A stretch of 64,000 bases of DNA from Chloroflexota bacterium (lineage in GTDB: Bacteria; Chloroflexota; Anaerolineae; Aggregatilineales; Phototrophicaceae), in assembly GCA_011523545.1 (NCBI GenBank), contig WTGN01000008.1:21908-85907 (forward strand). The letters run 5' to 3'. A program made the position numbers and the translations under genes. The notes under the pieces were generated by a model that saw only the letters and a list, made by a program, of their open reading frames with translations, was not told where the DNA came from and ran no database searches. Each line of letters starts with the position of its first letter. Position 1 is the first letter of the stretch. Below, piece after piece: positions 17,070 through 25,116 of this stretch.

Positions 17070-17192
17070 CTGATATTTCCAGATTGCTATAGCCAATCAT
17101 AATCTAAGGCTGCGGCGGGCGCGCCCATGAATCGCCGCGGCAAAAAGTCGGCGCACGGGCAAGCGGGCGCTCCGCCTTGAATGCCTGCCCTC

Positions 17193-17657
17193 TCACATTC
17201 TATGCGCCTTGTAGACGATGCCATTCGCCTCTTGCAATTCCCGGATGTAGCGGATGATCTTCGTCACTTCCTCGCGCGAAACCTGTGGCTGCGCCGGCAT
17301 ATCCCCGTATGGCCAATGATGCTGGCGGACCCCGGTCGCCGCCGCTAGGTAAAAGGCCTGGTCCGAGTGATGCCCAGGATTGTAGATGTCATGAATAAGC
17401 GGCGGACCCAGCTTGCTGCCGGCCGCGTTTTCTCCGTGACAGGCCATGCAGGTCGCCTTGAACAAGACTTCACCTTCCATTGCCTCCGCCGAAAGCGCCG
17501 CCGGCGTCACCTGAACCGTGACAACAGCGCTCTCCTCGGTCGTCCGTGACACAATCGCCAGGGCCGCTATTGCCCCAAATGCAACCCAGGCAACGACGGC
17601 GAGCATCGTCATTCGCTGTCGTTTCTTCATGGCGCGCAGGCGACCGCCCTTCTTCAC
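17193..17657 (-). CDS. membrane-anchored monohaem cytochrome c
   Basis: A 154-residue protein read from GTG 17657, with GAGGAA six bases upstream. A basic N-terminus and one hydrophobic helix (MLAVVAWVAFGAIAALAIVS) anchor or export it. One haem site, CMACH, sits near residue 80, and a distal Met is likely in GDMPAQPQVSREEV. The fold matches class I cytochromes c in which the domain ends with a C-terminal helix (EEVTKIIRYIRELQEANG). It would carry electrons on the outer face of the membrane. No oxidase or reductase genes adjoin, so its partner is unknown. Confidence 0.85.
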   Translation of the reverse strand: MKKGGRLRAMKKRQRMTMLAVVAWVAFGAIAALAIVSRTTEESAVVTVQVTPAALSAEAMEGEVLFKATCMACHGENAAGSKLGPPLIHDIYNPGHHSDQAFYLAAATGVRQHHWPYGDMPAQPQVSREEVTKIIRYIRELQEANGIVYKAHRM

Positions 17658-17880
17658 AGTTCGTTCCTCACGGCAACTCATTGATTGGCAGTGTCCGCGA
17701 GGGGCATTGGGTAAGCGTCAATTCGCGCGGACAGATTCGCGCCACAATTATAGCCATATTGAGCAGTCAATTCATTACAGAACTGTATGTTATCGGCGCC
17801 GGACCCGCCACTCAAGGCCGAATCTAACGCGCGCAATAACAGTCGAATCCTGTGGTCGCGCCGATGCGCAAGGTCGGTGT

Positions 17881-17909
17881 GTACGGGCGAGCCGACGGCT
17901 CGCCCCTAC
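17881..17909. repeat. extragenic palindrome copy
   Basis: GTACGGGCGAGCC, a three-base loop and GGCTCGCCCCTAC, with one mismatch between the arms, lie in the 250-base gap between cytochrome c and the DUF692 gene. Nothing else is seen in this gap. Confidence 0.9.
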
Positions 17910-17933
17910 GAATTCTAGTCATAAGAGCAATAG

Positions 17934-18746
17934 TCAAACCGACTTCGCCAGTTGATACAGTCGTGGCGCTTGCGCGGCGATCACAGCCGCTTCACTGCGC
18001 CAGGCGAAGCGCTCGCCAACCCCGCCATATTCGAACGCCAGCGTATCCGGCTTGCGCCAGCTGCCGGCGCGGATTTGCTCCAGCGCCCACTCGGTCATCG
18101 CCCAATCGGCCTCGGTCATGGCGAAGTGATCCTGGCGTATGCCATGCTCGTCCGGCTCGGGCAGAATCCCCACGACGTGCAGCTCGCGCAGGGCATGCAC
18201 GGGCAGCGCGTTCAGATAGCCTTTGACATCTTCGCGCCCTGCGCCTTCGCAGCTGCGGATGGCATGGGCGATATCCAGCAGCAGGCCGCAGCCGGTTCGT
18301 CGAACGACTTCGGAGATGACAGCCGGATCAACGATCTCTTGCAGCAAGATATCGGTCCAAACGCCGTCCGGGTACGGAAGATTTTCGATGACGATGTTCT
18401 CGGCGCCGAAGCGCTCGCAAAGGGGCGACAAGAAACAGGCGGCCCGTTCAACCACCGCTTCCGGCGTGATGCGGCTGTCGGGCGCGAAGTCGGCCGTCTC
18501 CAGCGCGAAATGACTGTTGATCACAAGCGTCTCGGTCGTCTCGAGCCAGCGCTGCAATTGGGCAAAGTCGATCTCGTCCCGCCCTCGGCCCCAGCTGATG
18601 AGCGAGCAATGCACGTAGACCTTGTGGATCGCGCCGACTTTCTCCACCAGATCCGGCCAATCCGGACACTTGAATAGATCGACCTGGATGCGGCCATCGC
18701 GCCAAAGTTTCTCGGCTTCCGGTGAATAATTGATGGCGAATCTCAT
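17934..18746 (-). CDS. DUF692-like TIM-barrel protein
   Basis: A 270-residue protein with the pattern of DUF692 / xylose-isomerase-like barrels: VYVHCSLISWGRG, INSHFAL, IVIENLPYP, GCGLLLDIAHA, ALRELHVVG, DHFAMTEADW and LAFEYGG. These place Glu, His and Asp where DUF692 enzymes (MbnB and TglH, multinuclear iron oxidases that modify peptide cysteines) bind metal. No peptide substrate gene or DUF2063 partner (as MbnC) is next to it, so a different role such as sugar-phosphate chemistry is possible. Cytoplasmic, apparently monocistronic. Family placement is moderately sure; the reaction is not. Confidence 0.65.
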   Translation of the reverse strand: MRFAINYSPEAEKLWRDGRIQVDLFKCPDWPDLVEKVGAIHKVYVHCSLISWGRGRDEIDFAQLQRWLETTETLVINSHFALETADFAPDSRITPEAVVERAACFLSPLCERFGAENIVIENLPYPDGVWTDILLQEIVDPAVISEVVRRTGCGLLLDIAHAIRSCEGAGREDVKGYLNALPVHALRELHVVGILPEPDEHGIRQDHFAMTEADWAMTEWALEQIRAGSWRKPDTLAFEYGGVGERFAWRSEAAVIAAQAPRLYQLAKSV

Positions 18747-18884
18747 GCCCGCTGCCCCCGCTCGTATTTGCGACCCAACGCCATATCATACACGGCGCGG
18801 GCGGCAACTGCGCAGGTTAAACTAGCACCGAGGACGGGAGCGGCTCCAAATGAGCAATTATAATTTTGCCGATTTGCCAATTGT

Positions 18885-19008
18885 AGACGCGGACGCGACA
18901 ATGCCGCCGCCCACGCAAAACTTACTTCGTCTCGCTTTGTTCATAGCTCCCCCTCCCAGATGCTTCGGATGCCCGTCATAGAGACGGCGGGAGGGGGCCG
19001 GGGGCGGG
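18885..19008. repeat. C-run/G-run hairpin repeat, long copy
   Basis: CATAGCTCCCCCTCCC...GGGAGGGGGCCGGGGGCGGG with a central GCCCGTC/GACGGC hairpin. The approximately 120-base unit, including the upstream CCCACGCAAAA stretch, recurs at 63870-64000. It fills the 350-base gap 18747-19097, which contains no gene. Confidence 0.75.
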
Positions 19009-19097
19009 CTTGGACGCCGGCATGCGGCGCGGCTAGCCGAGCGACTTGAGGATATGTTATCATTTGGCGCAATCGAATCCGCGATAGACAGGCGCCT

Positions 19098-19751
19098 ATG
19101 ACGACGATTCTACTGATTCGACATGCCGTTAACGAATATGTGAAGACGGGCAAATTGGCCGGCCGCATGGAAGGCGTGCATCTCAACGACGAGGGGAAGG
19201 CGCAGGCGGAAGCCTTGGGTCAACGCCTGGCCGAAGCGCCCCTGGCCGGCATTTACTCCAGCCCGATGGAACGCACGCTGGAGACGGCCGCCGCCATCGC
19301 CCGCGGGCACCCGCAGCTGACGGTCGAAGCGCGGACCGAGATCATCGAAGTTGAATATGGCGACTGGCAAGGCATGGCCATCAGCGCCTTGCAGCGGCGC
19401 AAAATGTGGGGCGTCGTGCAAGAGTATCCGTCGCGCGCATATTTCCCCAATGGCGAGGCCCTGCGCGATGTGCAGGCGAGGATGGTTAACGCGATCGAAG
19501 CGCTGGCGCGGCGGCATCCGGCGGGCATGATCGCGCTGGTTTGCCATGCCGATTTGATCAAGCTGGCGCTGGCCCACTATCTGGGCATGCACCTGGATGT
19601 CTTCCAGCGCATTGTGATATCGCCCGCTTCGATCAGCACCCTGCAGCTGGGGCATAGCCGGCCCTTCATCCTCGGCATGAACGATATCGCTCATCTCTCA
19701 GAACTGAAACAGGCGCAAAAGAAGGCGGACGCGAACAAGGCAGCCGGCTAG
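19098..19751 (+). CDS. histidine phosphatase family protein (MSMEG_4193-like)
   Basis: A 217-residue phosphoglycerate-mutase-fold phosphohydrolase. LLIRHAVNEY holds the catalytic His, GIYSSPMERTLETA the second arginine and Glu region, and VCHADLIKLAL the second His. Length and the distinct RHAVN motif match the MSMEG_4193 family. It lies 70 bases before a DUF3090 gene and 2 kb before an SCO1664-family gene, the three-gene set conserved in Actinobacteria. Substrate unknown. Start ATG 19098; the upstream sequence lacks a strong ribosome site. Confidence 0.88.
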   Translation: MTTILLIRHAVNEYVKTGKLAGRMEGVHLNDEGKAQAEALGQRLAEAPLAGIYSSPMERTLETAAAIARGHPQLTVEARTEIIEVEYGDWQGMAISALQRRKMWGVVQEYPSRAYFPNGEALRDVQARMVNAIEALARRHPAGMIALVCHADLIKLALAHYLGMHLDVFQRIVISPASISTLQLGHSRPFILGMNDIAHLSELKQAQKKADANKAAG

Positions 19752-19821
19752 TCGCTGCGGCGCGCTTCGCCCCCGCTCATTCTGCAAGTTGCGGTTACAA
19801 TGCTTGTAGATGGAGGACACA

Positions 19822-20394
19822 ATGGGAAATGTTATCGAGCTCAATCCGGTGGACTTTGTCACCATCGGCACCATTGGCCCCAAAGGCCAGCGAACCTTTC
19901 ACCTGCAGGCGGGCAAAGACAACCGCATCGTCTCCTTCACGATCGAAAAAGAGCAGGCGCACGCGCTGTCGTCCGCGATCGCTGAAATGCTGGACGATAT
20001 CGACGAGCACGACAATACCAAGACCGAAGCCGATTTCAGCCAACTGGATATGGCCCTGCGCGAGCCAATAGAGCCCCTGTTTCGCATCGCGCAGATGGGC
20101 TTGGCCTACGAAGCCAACGACAACAAAATCATCCTTGTCGCGCAGGAATTCGTGCCCCAGGCTGACGACGATATCGATGATGATGATGCTGCTGTCGACG
20201 ATTTGGACGACCGCGCGGACGATGAAGCGGCGGCGTACAACCTCTTTGAAGGCGGCGATGGCGAACCGCAAACCGTGCGCATGTGGTGCACGCGCGAGCA
20301 GATGCGCGCCCTCAGCCTGCACGCGCTGGATACGGTCAAATCCGGCCGGCCCGACGCCAAGCAGAATGGGCGGATTATTTTCTATTGGGCCTGA
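19822..20394 (+). CDS. DUF3090 family protein
   Basis: A 190-residue soluble protein with the DUF3090 pattern: IELNPVDFVTIGTIGPKGQR near the start, AHALSSAIAEML, then RIAQMGLAYEANDNKIIL and a C-terminal MWCTREQMRALSLHA...GRP. The middle (DDDIDDDDAAVDDLDDRADD) is an acidic insert. The start ATG 19822 has GGAGG five bases upstream; TACAAT at 19796-19801 may be its -10. It is the second member of the conserved histidine-phosphatase/DUF3090/SCO1664 set. Its biochemical role is unknown in all organisms as far as I know. Confidence 0.88.
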   Translation: MGNVIELNPVDFVTIGTIGPKGQRTFHLQAGKDNRIVSFTIEKEQAHALSSAIAEMLDDIDEHDNTKTEADFSQLDMALREPIEPLFRIAQMGLAYEANDNKIILVAQEFVPQADDDIDDDDAAVDDLDDRADDEAAAYNLFEGGDGEPQTVRMWCTREQMRALSLHALDTVKSGRPDAKQNGRIIFYWA

Positions 20395-20541
20395 TGATAT
20401 GTCCGCCATTGAGGCGCGAAAGTGAAAGCAAATGACGCAAAACTACGAATCGCGCAGGGGCGTCTCGCTGGGACGCCCGCTTTCCTAGTCTCGACTTACG
20501 GGCGATCCGGCGTCTTGCCCAACACTGCCGCGCCAACGCTT

Positions 20542-20570
20542 GTACGGGCGAGCCGATGGCTCGCCCCTAC
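20542..20570. repeat. extragenic palindrome copy
   Basis: GTACGGGCGAGCC...GGCTCGCCCCTAC. A shorter related hairpin (GGGGCGTCTCGC...GGGACGCCCGC) lies at 20457-20480. Both are in the 267-base gap before the Uma2 genes. Confidence 0.9.
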
Positions 20571-20661
20571 AGATTTCGATATGATTGAAGACGAAATGGG
20601 GTAGGTTCATTGAATGAAGAGGCGCAAAGGTCACAGGTAACTGGCCAAGCGAGGTGAGACA

Positions 20662-21228
20662 ATGGCTGTAGAACTCCGCGAGATGACTGTCGAAGAATAC
20701 CTGGCCTTTGATGAGGCGAGCGAAATCCAGCACGAATTCATTGATGGAGAATTGATACCAATGCCAGGAGGTTCAGGACCCCATAATGCGATCGTAGCCA
20801 GAACCATTATCGCGCTCGGCAATGCCTTAGCAGCGCGCGACTGTACCGTGTTCGCCAGTCAAATGCGCGTTCAAAACGATAAAACCAAGTATCTGTATCC
20901 CGATATGAGCGTGGTCTGTGGCGAGCCGGCTTACGCCGACGACAACGAGGTCATTCTGTTGAACCCTACGGTTGTGGTCGAAGTGACAACGCCCTCGTCT
21001 ATCGAGCGTGACCACGTGAACAAGGTTGAGCTTTACGGCGCCGTGCCCAGCATTCAAGGCTACCTCATTCTCGCCCAGGACCGCGCATTTGCGGAATGGT
21101 ATACACGCAGCGAGAGCGGCTGGCATCTACGGCAATTCACCGACCCGGCTGACGAGATTGAATTGACGCCGCTCGGCTGTACACTCCGTCTTGCTGACGT
21201 CTATCGCGGCCTGAGATTGCAAGCCTAG
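20662..21228 (+). CDS. Uma2 family endonuclease (first of tandem pair)
   Basis: A 188-residue member of the Uma2 (DUF820) branch of PD-(D/E)xK nucleases. The catalytic region is YPDMSVVCGE...NPTVVVEVTTPSSIERD followed by KVELYGAV. The N-terminus MAVELREMTVEEYLAFDE is typical. Ribosome site GAGGTGAG ends four bases before the ATG. A second copy follows 36 bases later in the same orientation. Uma2 proteins are multicopy in cyanobacteria and Chloroflexota, and their biological role is not settled. The pair splits the DUF3090 and SCO1664 genes. Confidence 0.92.
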   Translation: MAVELREMTVEEYLAFDEASEIQHEFIDGELIPMPGGSGPHNAIVARTIIALGNALAARDCTVFASQMRVQNDKTKYLYPDMSVVCGEPAYADDNEVILLNPTVVVEVTTPSSIERDHVNKVELYGAVPSIQGYLILAQDRAFAEWYTRSESGWHLRQFTDPADEIELTPLGCTLRLADVYRGLRLQA

Positions 21229-21264
21229 AACTCAAAACGATATGAGCGCGACGGAGGGAAGACA

Positions 21265-21828
21265 ATGGCGATAGAAATCCAGGAGCTCACGGTCGAACAA
21301 TATCTCGCGCTAGAAGCCGAGAGCGAGATCAAACACGAATACATAGACGGAGAAATCTTCCCCATGCCGGGTGGCACATTGGACCACGACACAATAATCA
21401 TGAATCTTACGCTCACCCTTGGCCCGCAATTGATGGGCTCCGACTGTCGGCTTCATACCAGCCACATGCGCGTCGGTCTTAGCCCCACGCGTTACGTCTA
21501 TCCGGATTTAAGCGCTGTCTGCGGCGAGGCGGAAACCGGCGACGGCGCGACCACCCTGCTCAATCCCGTTTTCGTTGTCGAAGTGATATCGCCCACATCC
21601 ATTGAGCGCGACCGCGAGCGCAAAGTCGAGCTATACGGCGCCGCGCCCAGCATACGGGGCTATCTCATTCTCGATCAAAACCGCGTATTTGCGGAATGGT
21701 ATACACGCAGCGAGAGCGGTTGGCGACTGCGGCAATTCACCGACCCGGCTGACGAGATTGAATTGACGCCGCTCGGCTGCGCGCTCAAGCTGGCTGAAAT
21801 CTATCGCGGCCTGTCCTTGCAGGCTTGA
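21265..21828 (+). CDS. Uma2 family endonuclease (second of tandem pair)
   Basis: A 187-residue paralogue of the preceding gene with the same nuclease signature (YPDLSAVCGE...NPVFVVEVISPTSIERD...KVELYGAA). Ribosome site GGAGGGA precedes the ATG, and the start context GACAATGGC is shared with copy one. The two proteins are only moderately alike over the first 140 residues, but the C-terminal stretch from FAEWYTRSESGW onward is nearly identical, even at DNA level (21089-21180 versus 21689-21780, five differences in 92 bases). This points to a recent conversion event. Confidence 0.92.
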   Translation: MAIEIQELTVEQYLALEAESEIKHEYIDGEIFPMPGGTLDHDTIIMNLTLTLGPQLMGSDCRLHTSHMRVGLSPTRYVYPDLSAVCGEAETGDGATTLLNPVFVVEVISPTSIERDRERKVELYGAAPSIRGYLILDQNRVFAEWYTRSESGWRLRQFTDPADEIELTPLGCALKLAEIYRGLSLQA

Positions 21829-21870
21829 CCCATTTGGCGCGTCCTGTTGCCGCCGCCCTCTCCGTCAAGC

Positions 21871-21876
21871 TACAAT
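21871..21876 (+). promoter_or_regulatory. -10-like TACAAT before the SCO1664-family gene
   Basis: TACAAT (21871-21876) is followed 7 bases later by ATG 21884 and by ATG 21911. It implies a start of transcription near 21884. Confidence 0.35.
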
Positions 21877-21910
21877 AAACCCAATGTGCCAAGTGCCAGG
21901 TGATCCCGCC

Positions 21911-22684
21911 ATGAGCGTCACCCGCGTGCACACCGCCCGCGCCCTTGATGAACCGGTCTGCATCCCTCTGGAGGAAGCCATCGCCGTGCTTGAAGGCGGC
22001 GAGATGGATGAAGAAGTCGGCTTGATGCGCTGGGGCTCGAACTATACCTTCCTGGTCAATATCGCCCGCGCCGGAATCCGGCTGATGGCGATTTACAAAC
22101 CGCGCCGGGGCGAACGGCCGCTGTGGGATTTCCCCGATGGCACGCTCTGCAACCGCGAGACGGCCGCCTACCTGACCGCGGACGCGCTGGGCTGGCGCCT
22201 GGTGCCGCCGACCCTGCTGCGCGATGGCACACGCGGCATCGGCTCGGTGCAGCTCTTCATAGACCACGACCCGGAAGAGCATTATTACAGCTTCGACAAG
22301 GCGCGTCTGCTGCCCCAACTGGAGCGCATGGCCATCTTTGACGCCGTCGCCAACAATGCCGATCGCAAGGGCGGCCACTGCCTGGTGGATGCCGACGGGC
22401 AGCTTTGGGGCATCGACCAGGGCCTGACCTTCAACGCCAGCGAGAAGCTGCGCACGGTCATCTGGGATTTCGCCGGGATGCCCATCCCGCCGGCCATCCT
22501 CGCTGATCTGCGCTTCCTCTGCGGGCGGCTGAACGATGCCGATGACGCCTACACCCGCGCCATGTCCGCGCTGCTCTCGCCGATTGAGATGCGTATGCTC
22601 GAATACCGCGTCGAACGCCTGCAGGCCGATGGCGTCTTCCCGCAGCCGGGCGCGGGCCCGAATCGTCCCTGGCCGGCGGTGTAA
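21911..22684 (+). CDS. SCO1664 family protein (PI3/4-kinase-like fold)
   Basis: A roughly 257-residue protein matching the SCO1664 family: GSNYTFLVNIARAGIRLMAI, IYKPRRGERPLWDFPDGTLC, RETAAYLTADALGW, MAIFDAVANNADRKGGHCL and WGIDQGLTFN. The YKP lysine, the HD-type loop (NNADRKGGH) and the DQG acid are arranged as in kinases of the phosphatidylinositol 3/4-kinase superfamily. It is the third member of the phosphatase/DUF3090/SCO1664 set. The start ATG 21911 has AGGTGAT six bases upstream; an in-frame ATG at 21884 is less likely. Substrate unknown. Confidence 0.88.
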   Translation: MSVTRVHTARALDEPVCIPLEEAIAVLEGGEMDEEVGLMRWGSNYTFLVNIARAGIRLMAIYKPRRGERPLWDFPDGTLCNRETAAYLTADALGWRLVPPTLLRDGTRGIGSVQLFIDHDPEEHYYSFDKARLLPQLERMAIFDAVANNADRKGGHCLVDADGQLWGIDQGLTFNASEKLRTVIWDFAGMPIPPAILADLRFLCGRLNDADDAYTRAMSALLSPIEMRMLEYRVERLQADGVFPQPGAGPNRPWPAV

Positions 22685-22815
22685 GGTTTTGCCGCTGAGG
22701 CGCCGAAGTAGATCAAAGCAAAGAATCGAAATCTTACCACAGAGTACACCGAGTTTTATTGAGCTCACCGAGGAGAATCCTTCACCATTGTAAATCACAA
22801 CAATCCAGAATCCCT

Positions 22816-22844
22816 GTAGGGGCGAGCCGGCGGCTCGCCCCTAC
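22816..22844. repeat. extragenic palindrome copy, 13-bp perfect arms
   Basis: GTAGGGGCGAGCC, GGC loop, GGCTCGCCCCTAC. It opens the composite unit that continues to 23062. Confidence 0.92.
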
Positions 22845-23062
22845 GCGCCGTAGATTTATTGCCGCCCTGCGACAGCGCAAGCGGGCGTTTCATTGCCGCG
22901 CGTAGACACTGCGGGGCAAAGGTCCGTACAGCGTCGCTTGTGGGTAAACAATACATCCCTCTGTGGCCTCTGTGTCTTCCTCCGTTCCTCTGTGGTGAAG
23001 CTTTAGAAATCCATTGCATGTTGTAGAGTCAGCATTGTGCCAACCACTACCGGACAAGACTT
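22845..23062. repeat. composite dispersed repeat, copy A
   Basis: This stretch (GCGCAAGCGGGCGTTTC, AACAATACATCCCTC, GTGGTGAAGCTTTAGAAAT, CAGCATTGTGCCAACC, ACTACCGGACAAG) recurs with modest divergence at 32889-33092, also directly after a palindrome copy. It occupies the 455-base gap 22685-23140; no gene is seen there. Confidence 0.8.
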
Positions 23063-23098
23063 ACAAGGTACTGGACAAAAGAGAATCGCAGGATTGTC

Positions 23099-23107
23099 TG
23101 CTATAAT
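23099..23107 (+). promoter_or_regulatory. extended -10 promoter for the GH5 gene
   Basis: TGC plus TATAAT (23102-23107) lies 34 bases before ATG 23141. Confidence 0.55.
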
Positions 23108-23140
23108 CTTCCCCGTTCACCGAGGGACAGGACAGCCCAC

Positions 23141-25114
23141 ATGCCCATCACAACCCGCGGACGCTGGTTCATCGACGACACGGGACGCACCCGCATCCTG
23201 CACGGCGTCAACCTGAGCGGCGGCAGCAAAGTCCCATCCGAGCCGCCGGGCGCCACCCACCTGCCTGATAGCCTCGCCGAGCGAGCGGCCGTCTCCTTCA
23301 TCGGCCGCCCCTTCCCGCTGGATGAAGCTGATGAGCATTTCGGCCGCCTCAAGCATTGGGGGCTGGATTTTCTGCGTTTCCTCGTGCCCTGGGAAGCGGT
23401 CGAGCATGCCGGGCCGGGCATTTACGATGATGATTATCTCGATTATTTGGAAGCGGTCTTGGAGAAGGCGCTGGCCTACGACATCAACCTATTCATCGAC
23501 CCGCACCAGGATGTCTGGAGCCGCTTTTCCGGCGGCGATGGCGCGCCCGCCTGGACCTTCGAGGCGGCCGGCATGGATGTCGAGCGCTTCCATGAGACCG
23601 GCGCCGCCTTGCTCCATCAGAAGCAGCCGGACGACTTCCCGCACATGTTATGGGCGAACAATTATTGCCGCTTCGCCGCCTTCACCATGTTCACGCTCTT
23701 CTTCGGCGGCCGTCAATTCGCGCCGCAGCTGCTGGTCGATGGGCAAAATATCCAGGATTTCTTACAGGACCATTACGTCAATGCTTTCGCTCATGTGGCG
23801 CAGCGCATCCGCCATCTGCCTAATGTGCTCGGCTTCGACACCATGAACGAGCCGCATTACGGCTTGATCGGCGTGCCTGACCTGCGCGGGCTTGACCATC
23901 TGCCTTTTCAGCGCGGGGTAATGCCGACGCCGGCCCAAGCGATCTTCCTGGCCAACGGCTTCGCGCAGGATTGCAGCGATTTCGGCTCGCCGCTGCCCAA
24001 TCTCCCGCCAATGAAAGTTGAAACGGTTACGCTCGATCCGCAGGGCGCGTCCGTTTGGCGCGACGAGTGCCAGGATATCTGGCGGGCGGCTGGCATTTGG
24101 GATACCGATGCCCAAGGCAAGCCGCGTCTGCTGCGCCCGGGGCATTTCGCCCGCGCTGATTTCACGCAAGACTATCTCAAACCTTTCATCGAGCGTTTCC
24201 GCGCCGGCATTCAGGCCGTCATGCCCGCGGCGCATATCTTCCTCGAAGCCGAGCCATTCGCGCCGCCGCCGCGCTTCGACGACGCTTGCAAGCTGGTCTA
24301 CGCGCCGCATTTCTACGACGGCATGACCCTGTTCACGCGCCGCTTCAATGCCCATTTCAACTTCGACTTTTTCAAGATGCGCCCGCTCTTCGGCGAGGGC
24401 ATGATCCGCGATTACTTCAGCGATCAAATCGGACGCTTTCGCGCCTACGCCGATGAAGCGCTGGGCGATGTGCCAATCGTGCTCGGCGAGTTCGGCGCGC
24501 CCATGGACTTGAATCAGGCGGCCGCCTATCAAAGCGGCGATTTCTCGCAACAGGCGGCGGCGCTGGATAACAACCTGCGCGCGCTGGATGATCATCTGCT
24601 GAATTACACGCTCTGGAATTATACGCCGGACAATAGCAACAAGCGCGGCGATGGCTGGAACGGCGAAGACCTGTCCATCTTCAGCCGCGACCAACAACGC
24701 GACCCCGACGATATCGATTCCGGCGGCCGCGCGCTGTCCGCAGTCGTCCGGCCCTACGCGCGCAAAGTGGCCGGCGAGCCGCTGAATATGCGCTTTGACA
24801 GGCAGCGCGGGCTCTTCACTTTCAGCTTCCGCCATGACGCCGCTGTGGCCGAGCCGACCGAGATCTTCGTGCCCAACTCGCAGTTCCCCGCCGGCTACCG
24901 CGTCGAGGTCAGCGATGGCGAAGTCGAGGTCTTGCGTGATGAACAGCGGGTGCTCTACCGCCACAGCGGCAAAGACATGCCGCACATGATCCGCGTCATT
25001 TCGAACAATCCGCCGCCGGCTGAGCTATCGCCTTATGACAAGCTGGCGATTGTGGGGTTGGTTGTGCTGCTGCTGTTGTATTTGCTGGGTAAGAGCAGGA
25101 AGACAAAGGAGTGA
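23141..25114 (+). CDS. GH5 glycoside hydrolase with C-terminal membrane anchor
   Basis: A 657-residue retaining glycosidase of clan GH-A. ILHGVNLSGGSK opens the barrel; DPHQDVWSRFSGGDGAPAW is characteristic of the endoglycoceramidase-like branch of GH5; Glu237 in TMNEPHYG is the acid/base and Glu450 in VLGEFGAP the nucleophile. A beta domain follows (about 560-630), and the last 25 residues are a membrane helix (KLAIVGLVVLLLLYLL) with a basic tail. There is no N-terminal signal peptide, so the enzyme would be tail-anchored, with the active site in the cytoplasm unless another export route is used. Glycolipid hydrolysis is a family-based inference. Its stop overlaps the ribosome site of the next gene. 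Confidence 0.85.
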   Translation: MPITTRGRWFIDDTGRTRILHGVNLSGGSKVPSEPPGATHLPDSLAERAAVSFIGRPFPLDEADEHFGRLKHWGLDFLRFLVPWEAVEHAGPGIYDDDYLDYLEAVLEKALAYDINLFIDPHQDVWSRFSGGDGAPAWTFEAAGMDVERFHETGAALLHQKQPDDFPHMLWANNYCRFAAFTMFTLFFGGRQFAPQLLVDGQNIQDFLQDHYVNAFAHVAQRIRHLPNVLGFDTMNEPHYGLIGVPDLRGLDHLPFQRGVMPTPAQAIFLANGFAQDCSDFGSPLPNLPPMKVETVTLDPQGASVWRDECQDIWRAAGIWDTDAQGKPRLLRPGHFARADFTQDYLKPFIERFRAGIQAVMPAAHIFLEAEPFAPPPRFDDACKLVYAPHFYDGMTLFTRRFNAHFNFDFFKMRPLFGEGMIRDYFSDQIGRFRAYADEALGDVPIVLGEFGAPMDLNQAAAYQSGDFSQQAAALDNNLRALDDHLLNYTLWNYTPDNSNKRGDGWNGEDLSIFSRDQQRDPDDIDSGGRALSAVVRPYARKVAGEPLNMRFDRQRGLFTFSFRHDAAVAEPTEIFVPNSQFPAGYRVEVSDGEVEVLRDEQRVLYRHSGKDMPHMIRVISNNPPPAELSPYDKLAIVGLVVLLLLYLLGKSRKTKE

Positions 25115-25116
25115 CG

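Noticed and set aside
17835..17870. tRNA-like text (GTCGAATCC) near 17842
   Set aside because: No acceptor or anticodon stems can be built around it, and similar text recurs at 54247 as part of a repeat.
21884..21910. Leaderless start at ATG 21884 for the SCO1664-family gene
   Set aside because: ATG 21911 has AGGTGAT at a normal distance, so the -10 box gives a 27-nt leader.
22845..23062. Protein-coding remnant in the composite repeat
   Set aside because: Both copies carry stops in all frames I followed and share no conserved frame.
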